Source of the DNA: Mariniblastus sp.
GTDB taxonomy: Bacteria; Planctomycetota; Planctomycetia; Pirellulales; Pirellulaceae
DNA: 33,247 bases
Reading direction: 5' to 3'
Assembly: GCA_023300235.1 (NCBI GenBank)
Contig: JALZWN010000151.1
Span: forward strand, 1-33,247
Each line of letters starts with the position of its first letter. Position 1 is the stretch's first letter. The position numbers and the translations under genes are program-made. Positions 1 through 8,216 of the stretch are shown here, piece after piece. The notes beneath the pieces are model-generated. The model saw only the letters and a list, made by a program, of their open reading frames with translations, searched no databases and had not been told where the DNA came from.

Positions 1-1913
1 AGTGCAGGAAGTGTTGCGTCGCTAGCTTTTCGCTTGGTTTCGGCAATTGCTTCGATCGCGTCAATTGAAAACTCATTTCCGAAGATAGACGCAAAACAGA
101 GCAAACGGCGAGTTTCGTCCGGGAGAGTCTGGATTCGTTGCACCAGCAAGGTCGCCGCATCGTCGGTAGTCTGGATGGCTGTCAGCTTCTCGGGAACGGT
201 TTTCCAACCCTCATCGGTTGGGACGATCGTACCGGACGAGATCATGCCTCGAAGAATCGACGATGCCATGAACGGACTACCCTGAGAAACTCGGACGACG
301 GTGTCCAAAACCTCTGGGGGCAATGTGCCAGCCATCGACTGGGTCAGTAACTTAATCTCGTCACGCGATAGTGGACTAAGATCGATCGTGATGTCGGACT
401 CAAACGATTCGACTGTCGGTTTTTTATCGTGGGTGTCAGGACGCATCGACGCAATGGTCAAAATACTGGACGACTTTCGGTTTCCAATTCGCTTCAGGAT
501 GGTTGCAGACTGGGAATCCAACCATTGATAGTCGTCCACCCACAGCACCAGCGGACGTGTGTTGCAGGACAATGCTGCTAGAAATTCGACAACCGTTTTT
601 TCGATTCTTGCTACACCAAATGCATCGGGGGCAGTACTCGCTTGATCGGCCAGGACATACAGGCCTAACTCTTTGGCAAGCGTCTTTGAAACCAATGACA
701 ACTCAGCGGCAAACGGGGCAGCTGCCTCACGCACGCGAGGCCTAAGTTCTTCTTGACTGCGAAGCCGATACGCAGCTTCTTCGAGTATTTCAGTGATGGC
801 TTTTAGTGGGATCTGCGCAGCGCTGTCACTGGCCTGTCCTCGCAACACCAAAGCGTTTTGCCGAGATGCTCGCTGAATAAACTCATTCATCAAACGCGAT
901 TTTCCTCGCCCCGATCCACTGGTGATCGTGACGTTGCGGTTGCGGCCAGTCGTAGTTTCTTGAAGCTGTTCTTCAAGGATCCTCAACTCGGCTCGCCGAC
1001 CGACGAACTCCGACGATGACAATGTGCCGCGAACTTCAGTCTGGCCGATGACGAACGCGTCAGCATTCTCGCCTACCTCAAGCCGCTTTTTGATCTCAAG
1101 CAAGTCGTCACGAACCGAGGCGACGGTTTGATAGCGTTGTGATGGTTCTTTTTCCAATAACCGACCGATCACGTTGCGAAGCGAATTCGGACAGTCAGTT
1201 CGAATTTGTTCGAGCGGGACTTCCATCGCAATGTGTCGAAATAGCGTTTCGCCATTGGAACTGTGATAGGGAGTTTGCCCGGCCAACAGTTCAAACAGAA
1301 GGATGCCAAACGAATACAAATCGCAAGTCGCGCCGATAGCCCGGTCGAGTGTTCCAGCTAGCTCTGGTGAAACAAACTGCGAGCGTTCTTCGATGATTGC
1401 GCCGGAGATAAATTCGTTGGCGACAAATCTCTGGGCGCCTAACCCACCGACGATGACGCCTGTTTCACCAAGGTAGACGCCGGAGGTTCGAAGATTGCGA
1501 TGGGTCATGGAAGCCGAGTGGATGGCCTGCAATGATTCCAATACGTCGATCGCGACTTGGATGAGCTTTGGTAAATCGGCCTCGGGCGGAAGAGCTGTCC
1601 TGAGCGGTTGAGCTGACGAAACGGAAGTCAAAGAATACACCCAGTCGTCCGTCACTCGGCATTCGTACGGCAGCAGCAGCGACGACGACGCAATCGCTTC
1701 GAGGCTTTTCGATTCGCGCAAGAACCGCTTGAGGTTCGGCTTGCGGATTGCAAACCGAGGTATCGCGCTGAGGTGAGCTTGCTGGCCTGTTGCTTGATCG
1801 ACGACCAGCTCCGGTTTCACCCAACGCCAAGTAGCCGCCTTCGCGGCTTCCCAGCTAGCGCAATCGCCCAGCGGGCGGACATGGTCGCTTTGAAAAGGAG
1901 GTACGAGCGTCAT
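1..1913 (-). CDS. Pseudokinase-like / STAND (AAA_16-type) ATPase signalling protein, 3' part outside the window
   Basis: An open frame runs without a stop from an ATG at 1913 to the window edge, giving the first 637 residues. Residues about 25-275 resemble a Ser/Thr protein kinase C-lobe (SPEL at 181-184, then a DLYSFGILLFELLAG stretch), but the catalytic signatures are altered: HRD reads HRN (137-139) and the DFG position reads GGLG (155-158). No convincing VAIK lysine or glycine loop is seen. From about residue 302 (FVGRRAEL) an AAA_16/STAND-like ATPase follows, with a P-loop-like SGSGRGKS (331-338, first Gly replaced by Ser) and a Walker B LVLWVDDYQW (454-463). Planctomycetes encode very long proteins of this kind that often end in sensor histidine kinase modules; whether this one does cannot be seen. 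It probably acts in cytoplasmic signalling. No clear Shine-Dalgarno precedes the start, but it is the first ATG in the frame. Confidence 0.8.
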   Translation of the reverse strand, partial: MTLVPPFQSDHVRPLGDCASWEAAKAATWRWVKPELVVDQATGQQAHLSAIPRFAIRKPNLKRFLRESKSLEAIASSSLLLPYECRVTDDWVYSLTSVSSAQPLRTALPPEADLPKLIQVAIDVLESLQAIHSASMTHRNLRTSGVYLGETGVIVGGLGAQRFVANEFISGAIIEERSQFVSPELAGTLDRAIGATCDLYSFGILLFELLAGQTPYHSSNGETLFRHIAMEVPLEQIRTDCPNSLRNVIGRLLEKEPSQRYQTVASVRDDLLEIKKRLEVGENADAFVIGQTEVRGTLSSSEFVGRRAELRILEEQLQETTTGRNRNVTITSGSGRGKSRLMNEFIQRASRQNALVLRGQASDSAAQIPLKAITEILEEAAYRLRSQEELRPRVREAAAPFAAELSLVSKTLAKELGLYVLADQASTAPDAFGVARIEKTVVEFLAALSCNTRPLVLWVDDYQWLDSQSATILKRIGNRKSSSILTIASMRPDTHDKKPTVESFESDITIDLSPLSRDEIKLLTQSMAGTLPPEVLDTVVRVSQGSPFMASSILRGMISSGTIVPTDEGWKTVPEKLTAIQTTDDAATLLVQRIQTLPDETRRLLCFASIFGNEFSIDAIEAIAETKRKASDATLPA

Positions 1914-2271
1914 AGGGAAAATCGAAAAGTGCCGGAAGTTTGTATTCCGCTTATTAGTCAAAGACGTTGAGCGTTCCGGAGTGTAGACCCTGACTAAAGG
2001 CTTTCAATTTTGCTGCTCACGACACGCTCAATCAGGGGGATTACTGGCAGACGATCCAACCTCTTATTGGGGGGTGACCTTCTGCGCATCCAGAATGAGC
2101 GGCCAGTTCAGCCCCGCCGATCGAGGTGAAGATTGATCGGGTCGTTTGCTTCGTGTTAGCTGGCCTATCACGAGTAGCCTAAAAACAAAATATATTTCGG
2201 CAAACGACTGGCAACTGGAAGAATCGCTCTTGGACAGACGTTGGCGATCGCCCGAGGGACCGTGTCGAGGG

Positions 2272-2310
2272 ACTGATTCAAGCCACTGATTCAAGCCACT
2301 GATTCAAGCG
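2272..2310. repeat. 13-bp tandem repeat, three units
   Basis: The unit actgattcaagcc occurs at 2272-2284 and 2285-2297, and a third copy with one change at the last base at 2298-2310. It lies in a gene-free region. Confidence 0.9.
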
Positions 2311-2400
2311 ATCGAATCAACCGGAACGACATCAAGCCTGGATCGTCCTTAAACGATGCCACTAGTGGTCTGTCAAAGATAAAGATTAGGATCGAAGCAT

Positions 2401-2464
2401 GTAGCCGGACTCGCCAGAGTTCGGTTTTCTCTAAGTCAAACTGAATTCTGGCGAATCCAGCTAC
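2401..2464. repeat. Imperfect inverted repeat, REP-like
   Basis: A 23-bp arm at 2401-2423 (gtagccggactcgccagag...) and an arm at 2442-2464 are reverse complements at 19 of 23 positions, with an 18-bp spacer. All four differences are transitions. The form resembles dispersed REP-like palindromes; only this one copy is seen in the window. Confidence 0.75.
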
Positions 2465-2581
2465 CCTAAAGTTCAACACTGAAAGACCATTAGATTCCGT
2501 GAAGCGCCACCAAGAAATGCCTTACCTACGTGGCTTGTCAGAGACTTAAGCCAGGGGAAGCTGGTGCGATACAATAGAAGC

Positions 2582-2615
2582 GGTTCTAGCCGGCAGCCAT
2601 TGCTGCCGGCGAACC
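2582..2615. terminator. Strong hairpin downstream of ppiC, possible terminator
   Basis: A 9-bp perfect stem (2589-2597 with 2602-2610, loop catt) is extended by an outer 5-bp stem ggttc/gaacc (2582-2586 with 2611-2615) across a two-base bulge. A T-rich tract follows on the plus strand (2616-2626), but none follows on the minus strand, where ppiC is read. It may be a transcription end for ppiC without a U-tract, or a palindromic repeat. Confidence 0.4.
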
Positions 2616-2628
2616 TTTATTTTTTCAG

Positions 2629-2910
2629 TTAGTCTTCGCGACTAGTCACTTCAAGCAAGTGGTAACCGAATTGAGTCTTTACCGGTCCTTGGACCGTGTT
2701 GACCGGAGCGCTAAAAACGACGGCGTCGAACTCAGGGACCATCTGGCCTGGACCGAATTCGCCAAGGTCGCCACCGTTAAGCCCTGATGGGCAGCTTGAA
2801 TTTTCCATGGCTGCGGTTTTGAAGTCGCCACCGGATTCGATTTCGGTTTTGAGCTTTTCGCATTGCTCAAGGGTGTCGACAAGAATGTGGCGGGCAGTTG
2901 CTTTAGCCAT
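2629..2910 (-). CDS. ppiC: Peptidyl-prolyl cis-trans isomerase, parvulin family (PpiC)
   Basis: This 93-residue single-domain parvulin catalyses cis-trans isomerisation of X-Pro bonds. It has no signal peptide, so it is probably cytoplasmic. The sequence follows E. coli PpiC almost end to end: MAKATARHILV at the start, CPSGLNGGDLGEFGPGQMVP in the middle, then FDAVVF and a C-terminal TQFGYHLLEV. Length equals that of E. coli PpiC. The open frame continues upstream to about 2982, but the ATG at 2910 matches the family N-terminus and has an AGGA 9 bases upstream. It lies 107 bp downstream of the glycosyltransferase on the same strand and may share a transcript with it. Confidence 0.95.
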   Translation of the reverse strand: MAKATARHILVDTLEQCEKLKTEIESGGDFKTAAMENSSCPSGLNGGDLGEFGPGQMVPEFDAVVFSAPVNTVQGPVKTQFGYHLLEVTSRED

Positions 2911-3017
2911 CGTAATGGTTCCTTTACGGAAATTTTCTAAGTTAGGAGATTGAAGCGTCAAATTGTACCAGTCGCTGCTCACTTGATAAGGTCTCCATTG
3001 GCCTCAAAGCCAAAGAT

Positions 3018-3815
3018 TTACCAACGGCCAAAGCCCATGCGTAAGATCTGCCAAAACACCTTCACGCCCAAAATGGGGCTGGTTTTGGACCGACCCAACT
3101 CGCGATTGCGAAACACGATCGGGTGCTCGGCCATCCGGACTCCGTTCTTATTCAGCCGCCAGAGTATTTCTTCAAGATACGCGTAGTCGGAACTCCTGAC
3201 GCTGGACACGTCCAAATCGGCCAAGGCTTCGCTGCGGTAAATCCGGAAGGCGCCGCTATTATCTTTGGTCTTTAAACGCAGCCAAAATCTCGCGAACGCA
3301 TTGACGATTTTCGAGGCCACTCGACGGCTCAGCGGCCAGCCTTCGGTCCCTCCGCCTTTCACATAGCGACTGCCGATCATTACGCCGACCTTCCCAAAAT
3401 CGGGCGAACGCATTTTTTCATGCATCTGCACGAGGCTTTCAGGAGCATGACTTAGATCAGCGTCCATCGTCGCAATTAAATCGTAGTCGCGTTGGGCGGC
3501 CCACTGAAAACCCTCAATCGCGGCCGACCCAAGCCCCAGTTTTCCCGCGCGATGCATCACCGACAACTGCGGATATTTATCCGCGACCTCTTCACACCAA
3601 TTACCAGTGCCGTCGGGAGAAGCATCGTCGATCACCAAAATATCTGCCTCGGGCAGCCGTTGATCGATTTGAATCACTAACCGCGGCAGACTATCAATCT
3701 CGTTATAAGTCGCCACGACGACCAATAACTTAGGCGTGGCTATTGAGATGGGTAAGTCGGTGGAAGGCAAGACGGGATGCTCGGTTGTGACTGGCGATCG
3801 CGGCAAAACGAACAA
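3018..3815 (-). CDS. GT2 glycosyltransferase, dolichol/polyprenol-phosphate mannosyltransferase (Dpm1) like
   Basis: The protein (about 265 residues) has a GT-A fold resembling Dpm1-type synthases, which move a sugar from a nucleotide sugar to polyprenyl phosphate at the membrane. Motifs, numbered from 3815: LLVVVATYNE (30-39), DDASPDGTG (63-71) and the metal/donor-binding DADLSH (118-123), followed by GSRYVKGGG and WPLSRRVASK, a typical Dpm1 stretch. No C-terminal membrane helices are obvious. The start is unresolved: the frame is open up to a TTG at 3932, overlapping the divergent hydrolase, and has no ATG before the core. Non-ATG candidates are 3815, 3806 and 3770. I chose 3815 because a TATACT (-10 like) lies just upstream at 3864-3869 on this strand. 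Acceptor and sugar cannot be told. Confidence 0.85.
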   Translation of the reverse strand: MFVLPRSPVTTEHPVLPSTDLPISIATPKLLVVVATYNEIDSLPRLVIQIDQRLPEADILVIDDASPDGTGNWCEEVADKYPQLSVMHRAGKLGLGSAAIEGFQWAAQRDYDLIATMDADLSHAPESLVQMHEKMRSPDFGKVGVMIGSRYVKGGGTEGWPLSRRVASKIVNAFARFWLRLKTKDNSGAFRIYRSEALADLDVSSVRSSDYAYLEEILWRLNKNGVRMAEHPIVFRNRELGRSKTSPILGVKVFWQILRMGFGRW

Positions 3816-3882
3816 ACGTTTTAGCTTAAGGTGGGACAAACCGCTAAATTCAAAGTTGCGGAAGTATAGTCTTTGAACCAAA

Positions 3883-4899
3883 ATGCATCTAACCAAATTG
3901 TCAGTCTTATTAGGAATTTCGTTGAACGTCAACTCAAATCAACCGCCTGCTGATGCAAAGCTTCCCGCGGTCGACGCACAGGATCCCGCCGATGCGAAGA
4001 CGTCAGCAGATAGAAGCAGTATTGGTCAGCGGTTGTTGTCGAGTTGTTTTCGTTTTTTGCGGCGCTTGATGTTCGTTACAGTGGGAGTTTATCTGTTGAT
4101 GATCGCTTGCTTGGTTCTTTTTGAAAATCGCCTAGTCTATCCGGGGGCGAAATATCCCGCCGGCAACTGGGAAGCCGAACAACAAGGGTTCACTGAAGTC
4201 GAGTTCACTGCGGCGGATGAAACCAAACTGTTTGGTTGGTACTTGCCGCTGCAAGACCAGTCCGGACCGACACGCCCTCGCACGATCCTGTATTGCCATG
4301 GCAACGGCGAGAACATCGCGCAGGGGGGGGCGTTTACGTCCAAACAATTCCGCAACACATTGCAGGCAAACGTCTTCAGCTTTGACTACCGTGGCTTTGG
4401 CAAAAGCGAGGGCTCGCCGAACGAAGCCGGGATCCAAGAAGATGCCGACGCGGCGATGACATGGGTCTGCGAGCATGACAAAATCAAACCTACCGACGTG
4501 ATCATCGTCGGACATTCGCTCGGCGGCGGAGTAGCGTGCTACTTGGCGGAAAAGCATGGCTGCAAGGCGTTGATCCTGCAGCGGACGTTCAGTTCGCTGC
4601 CCGATGCAGCCTCGCTAAAGTATTGGATGTTTCCCGTTCGTTGGGTCATGAAGAACCAAATGAATTCAGCAGAAGCGATTAAGAACTGCGATATGCCGCT
4701 GTTTCAATCGCATGGAGGCGCAGACAAACTCGTACCGATCGATATGGGGAAGAAAATTTTTGACCAATCCCCGTCGACTCGCAAGAAGTTTTTCGAAGCG
4801 CCAGACATGGCTCACTGGCAACCGTTGCCGGATCACTATTGGACGGAACTGGAAGCGTTCGTTGATGAAGTTGACCCGAGGGATCGGGTGCAAGATTAG
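3883..4899 (+). CDS. Membrane-anchored alpha/beta hydrolase, Bem46/ABHD13-like
   Basis: This 338-residue protein has one membrane segment (about residues 62-80) followed by an alpha/beta hydrolase domain, so the domain probably faces the periplasm. Visible motifs are the oxyanion-side YCHGNGEN (137-143), FDYRGFGKSEG, the nucleophile elbow GHSLGG (Ser212) and a late Asp (281) and His (311, in MAHW) that complete a Ser-Asp-His triad. The order and the HGN motif match the Bem46/ABHD13 group; substrates are not known. The N-terminal 50 residues are Ala/Asp/Pro-rich. ATG 3883 has no Shine-Dalgarno; a TTG at 3922 is preceded by taggaa at 3911-3916 and is a good alternative start. It is divergent from the glycosyltransferase. 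Confidence 0.85.
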   Translation: MHLTKLSVLLGISLNVNSNQPPADAKLPAVDAQDPADAKTSADRSSIGQRLLSSCFRFLRRLMFVTVGVYLLMIACLVLFENRLVYPGAKYPAGNWEAEQQGFTEVEFTAADETKLFGWYLPLQDQSGPTRPRTILYCHGNGENIAQGGAFTSKQFRNTLQANVFSFDYRGFGKSEGSPNEAGIQEDADAAMTWVCEHDKIKPTDVIIVGHSLGGGVACYLAEKHGCKALILQRTFSSLPDAASLKYWMFPVRWVMKNQMNSAEAIKNCDMPLFQSHGGADKLVPIDMGKKIFDQSPSTRKKFFEAPDMAHWQPLPDHYWTELEAFVDEVDPRDRVQD

Positions 4900-4948
4900 C
4901 GTCGTCCAACGGTGCACTTGTTCGTCCATTGATTGGAGAATCGTCCAC

Positions 4949-4970
4949 GCGGTTAGCGGTTTAGCGGTTA
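4949..4970. repeat. Short degenerate tandem repeat, three units of 7-8 bp
   Basis: The unit gcggtt(t)a occurs three times in a row (4949-4955, 4956-4963, 4964-4970) in the 274-bp region between the convergent hydrolase and polysaccharide export genes. Confidence 0.7.
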
Positions 4971-5078
4971 GCCGACAGGTAACGGCAGCGGCGACAGGTT
5001 GCTGGCCGGCGTGCTCTAGCTTTCTGAACGAATGTTGTTACTCAAACAAGCTCAACAAGAGTACTTGCTTGAAAAACC

Positions 5079-5112
5079 AAAAAAAGCACGTCAAGCGGTG
5101 TGCCTGACGTAC
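5079..5112 (-). terminator. Rho-independent terminator of the polysaccharide export gene
   Basis: On the minus strand an 11-bp stem (5112-5102 with 5096-5086, 9 of 11 Watson-Crick) closes a 5-base loop and is followed at once by seven T. It lies about 60 bp after the stop codon at 5174. Confidence 0.85.
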
Positions 5113-5173
5113 TTTCGTTCGAAACTGTTTCGACAATCGTTACGAATTGAACAACGATCGTCGTCTTTTTTTA

Positions 5174-6442
5174 CTATCTGAACAAGTTAAAGATACCGCC
5201 AAACTGGAAGATCGAAACCAGCGAGTTGGTGAACAACTCGTTCTTGCGATATTCCAAGATGATCAAGTCACCTGGCTGGACAATCACTCGCTCACACGGC
5301 TCTGCCAGTGCGTATCGCAAGTCGACGTCGATCGCAACTTGCTCGCAACCGCACTTTCGCAACACGGTAACTTGTGTCGCTGGCATGATGTTGCCCAGTC
5401 CGCTGAACGAACCGCTGCCACCCGAGCCAGCTGAAGCACTCACTGAACCACCGGCCATAGCCATGGCTTCTAGAACATCAATGTCGTAGTCACGAGGCAA
5501 TGGGAAGCGTCCGCCATCCAGCAAACCGCCTGTGTAGAAGACATCTCGCTGGCGTCCCTTGATGAAAACAACATCGCCGTCTTCTAAAGTAATGTCCGCT
5601 TCGCTCAACTGCGGGAACGATCCGATATCGCCGCGAATTGGAATGCGAACCACGTTGGCTCCTTCAAGCGTTTGCGATTGCTTGCTGCCGCTTTGACCGA
5701 TTGCTTGCACGATCGCGTTCGGGTTTTGGCCGTCATTCATTGCGCCACGAAGAACGATGATCTCATTGCGAGCTGATTCGCCTGGCATACCACCGGTTTC
5801 ACTTAGAGCGTGAAGAACGTCGTTCTCGTAGGCCGGCAATTCGATTGAGAACGATTCAGTGCTGAGACCTTCGTCGATGTAGATTTCGTTTCGGTTCAAA
5901 CCACGTGAGTTGTTGGTGGTGCCACCATCTTCACGAATGACCAAAACGTTGTAAGTACGACGTTGCATCAACGTCACGATGATTTTCTCGTTGCCTTCAA
6001 GCAAGATTTCTTTATCTTGCGTGTAAGCACGAACGATTTTTGATTCCGCTTCGCCAACGGTCAAGCCGGTGACACGAATCGGTGCGATCAACGGCAATGA
6101 AATGTAACCGTCGTCGCGAATTGGAACCGGGTAGCCGATCGCTGGCTGGCTGTCTTGGTCAGCAAAGTTGACCGGCGGCGGAACGGCGGCATCGCCCGTG
6201 ATGCCTTGAATGTAGATTCCCAAAACATCGCCCTTGCTCAAAACGTACTGCTCTGGAGGCGTGCGACGAAGGTTCAGGAAGTTAACCTGTTGCTCTTGAT
6301 CAGGGCGACAGCAACTGCGGTTCAGTACGTCGGCAGCAGGCACTAAGTCAGTAGGGCCGTAGCTACGGCAGCCCGCTAAAGTCGAAATGCAAAGTGCCAA
6401 GGCAGCGATACAAACTTGTGTTGGGGTTGTTTTGAAGGACAT
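5174..6442 (-). CDS. Polysaccharide export outer-membrane lipoprotein, Wza/SLBB family
   Basis: This 422-residue protein resembles Wza-type outer-membrane polysaccharide export proteins. It begins with a lipoprotein signal: a hydrophobic stretch at about 8-22 and the lipobox LAGC with Cys25. A Poly_export-like segment follows (YVLSKGDVLGIYI, then RDDGYISLPLIAPIRVTGLTV), then SLBB-like beta-grasp segments around residues 190-300 and 300-400. A Gly/Ser linker lies inside the second. It ends in an aromatic-rich FQFGGIFNLFR. In the family the protein forms the outer-membrane channel for exopolysaccharide and works with a Wzc-like tyrosine kinase; no such partner is in this window, so it is a lone gene or its cluster is elsewhere. 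The ATG at 6442 puts the signal peptide at the right distance. A clear terminator follows. Confidence 0.9.
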   Translation of the reverse strand: MSFKTTPTQVCIAALALCISTLAGCRSYGPTDLVPAADVLNRSCCRPDQEQQVNFLNLRRTPPEQYVLSKGDVLGIYIQGITGDAAVPPPVNFADQDSQPAIGYPVPIRDDGYISLPLIAPIRVTGLTVGEAESKIVRAYTQDKEILLEGNEKIIVTLMQRRTYNVLVIREDGGTTNNSRGLNRNEIYIDEGLSTESFSIELPAYENDVLHALSETGGMPGESARNEIIVLRGAMNDGQNPNAIVQAIGQSGSKQSQTLEGANVVRIPIRGDIGSFPQLSEADITLEDGDVVFIKGRQRDVFYTGGLLDGGRFPLPRDYDIDVLEAMAMAGGSVSASAGSGGSGSFSGLGNIMPATQVTVLRKCGCEQVAIDVDLRYALAEPCERVIVQPGDLIILEYRKNELFTNSLVSIFQFGGIFNLFR

Positions 6443-6882
6443 GTTCCAATCTCTCGTTTAGTTTCGAACGCCGGAGTTACCCCGAAAATGCGCGGGGTGC
6501 CGGTCGTACTGTTTTTTCGGAAACTAAAGCTCGGGTTTTGACTCCAGCTATTAATGTGAGTGTTAATCAGGTTAGCCTGACTTTGCCGACTGTTTTGATT
6601 ATTCTGTTCGGTGGAAGCTGACAGGGTAGGGTTGGTCCGCTTAAACGGGTAAACTCCCGTCTTTTAGCAAAAACCGATCCATCGGTCGTTTTTTGAGTCC
6701 AGCCACAAAAAAACGCTAGCACCCAAGAGTCAACTTCAAGCGGGGCTCGGCCAAGCATTGATATAGGTAGCTTTTGTGTACTTGGATAAACTGAAGCGAT
6801 GAAGGGGTTTTCATTGGCCGCGGTAATGTAGTTTTTACACGCCGGCGAATCAGTCACTCAAGGTCCACGGAAGGCATCGGAC
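6443..6882. other. Divergent intergenic region, no supported gene
   Basis: This 440-bp gap between the divergent export and metallophosphoesterase genes must hold both promoters. A perfect 6-bp hairpin with an 8-base loop (6479-6484 with 6493-6498) lies 37 bp upstream of the export gene ATG, in its likely leader. A 96-residue open frame on the minus strand (6567-6857) shows no family resemblance and I do not call it. Confidence 0.5.
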
Positions 6883-8130
6883 ATGTCAGAAACGCTTAAA
6901 TTCATTCACGCTTCGGATCTGCATTTAGACGTTTCGATGAGCGGGTTACTAGAATTGCCGCAGCATTTGATCGAGATATTGGCCAACGCGCCGTATGAAG
7001 CAGCGACGAAAATCTTTGACACGGCGGTGGCAGAACGAGTTGACTTTGTGCTGCTGGCAGGGGACTTGTTTGACATTGAATCAAATAACGCTCGATCCGC
7101 CGCGTTCTTATTAAATCAATTTCGTCGATTGAATGAAAAAGGGGTCCAAGTCTACTGGGTGGCTGGCGAGTGCGATCACCCCGACCGCTGGCCTGGCAGC
7201 ATCGAACTCCCGCCGAACGTGGTCACCTTTAGCTCGTCCGTTGTTGAACACTTCGAACACAAACGCGGTGGTGTTGCCTTGGCTCGAATCATGGCCGCCA
7301 GCTACGACCCTAAACGCCGCAGCGGAAACGAGTTCCTGCCGCCCGAAGACAACCTGTTTAACATCGCCCTGACTCACGGCGACTACGAATCAAGTACCCT
7401 AACCGGCAAACACGTTCAGTACTGGGCCATGGGTGGTCGGCACAAATCATCCAAGCTTGAAAAAACCGACACGATCGTGATCTATCCCGGCACCCCACAA
7501 AGCCGCAGCCCCAAAGAAACAGGTTTACACGGGTTCAAGATTTGTCGTATCGACAGCTCCGGAAAACTACGTGTTCAAACCGTCGAATCCGACCGCGTGC
7601 GGTTCTTGCCACAGAAGGTCGCGATATCCGAACAAGTCCACCTAAAAGAACTCAAAAACGAATTGGCCGAACGGGCGTTAAAAGTCATTTCAGACACCAC
7701 CGACCAAATCGTTTTGAGCAGTTGGTTCCTAACCACCGCTGGCGACTTCAATCCACAAATCCGCAAACCCCAATGGGCGGCGGAAGTCTTGGAGTGGTTG
7801 CGAGATGAATTTGGTCGCGGCGACAAAGGACTCTGGTCGACCAGCGTCCGAATCGAAACGCCCGAAAAACTGCCAATCGACTGGTACGAAGAAGACACCC
7901 TACTGGGCGAGTACCTCCGAGCGATGGGCCGCTACCAAAGCGACGAATCGCTCAAACTCAACCTCCACCAATACATGCCTCAGACGGTTAGCAGTAAAGT
8001 CACCGCCGGCATGACCGACGTGTCGCTCAACCGCCGCGATGAAGTCTTGCGAAAGGCGATGTTGCTGGGCGTTGAATACTTGGCCGAACACAAGATTTAC
8101 CACAACGATGATTCCGTTGTCTCCAGCTAA
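6883..8130 (+). CDS. SbcD/Mre11/YhaO-like metallophosphoesterase with altered active-site motifs
   Basis: The 415-residue protein has the calcineurin-like phosphoesterase fold of SbcD/YhaO exonuclease subunits. Motif I is intact (SDLHLD, Asp12 and His14), as is motif II (LLAGDLFD, Asp61), and a His at 165 (LTHGDYES) fits motif IV. Motif III, normally GNHD/E, reads GECD (95-98), losing the metal Asn and the catalytic His. Motif V, normally GHxH, reads GGRH (184-187), losing the first His. By the Mre11 scheme three of eight active-site residues are therefore changed, so nuclease activity may be lost or altered. An SbcC/YhaN-like ATPase follows after 86 bp, so the two probably form a complex. 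The start ATG has a GGAAGG about 8 bases upstream. Confidence 0.88.
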   Translation: MSETLKFIHASDLHLDVSMSGLLELPQHLIEILANAPYEAATKIFDTAVAERVDFVLLAGDLFDIESNNARSAAFLLNQFRRLNEKGVQVYWVAGECDHPDRWPGSIELPPNVVTFSSSVVEHFEHKRGGVALARIMAASYDPKRRSGNEFLPPEDNLFNIALTHGDYESSTLTGKHVQYWAMGGRHKSSKLEKTDTIVIYPGTPQSRSPKETGLHGFKICRIDSSGKLRVQTVESDRVRFLPQKVAISEQVHLKELKNELAERALKVISDTTDQIVLSSWFLTTAGDFNPQIRKPQWAAEVLEWLRDEFGRGDKGLWSTSVRIETPEKLPIDWYEEDTLLGEYLRAMGRYQSDESLKLNLHQYMPQTVSSKVTAGMTDVSLNRRDEVLRKAMLLGVEYLAEHKIYHNDDSVVSS

Positions 8131-8204
8131 CGACAACTTTGATTCCCCTCCCCCCCATTCAATAACTGACACGCATCAAATGATTTGATGCCAACACATT
8201 GTTC

Positions 8205-8210
8205 AGGAGA
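8205..8210 (+). promoter_or_regulatory. Ribosome binding site fixing a GTG start
   Basis: AGGAGA lies six bases before GTG 8217 and decides this start over a TTG at 8199 in the same frame, which lies upstream of the site. Confidence 0.8.
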
Positions 8211-8216
8211 ACAGTC

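Larger units (their letters stand above)
1914..2628. other. Intergenic stretch with repeats, no supported gene
   Basis: About 715 bp separate the kinase-like gene from ppiC. Short open frames exist on the minus strand around 2064-2479 but have no family resemblance and run through repeats. The stretch holds a 13-bp tandem repeat, an imperfect inverted repeat and a strong hairpin, listed separately. The promoter of the kinase-like gene should lie near 1914-2000, but I see no clear -35/-10 pair. Confidence 0.6.

Noticed and set aside
2272..2310. Tandem repeat as a CRISPR array
   Set aside because: Units are 13 bp without spacers and no cas genes are present; the same applies to the other tandem repeats.
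2064..2479. Two short minus-strand open frames
   Set aside because: No family resemblance, no ribosome binding site, and they run through a tandem repeat and an inverted repeat.
6567..6857. 96-residue minus-strand open frame
   Set aside because: Composition and sequence resemble no protein family, and it occupies the promoter region of two divergent genes.
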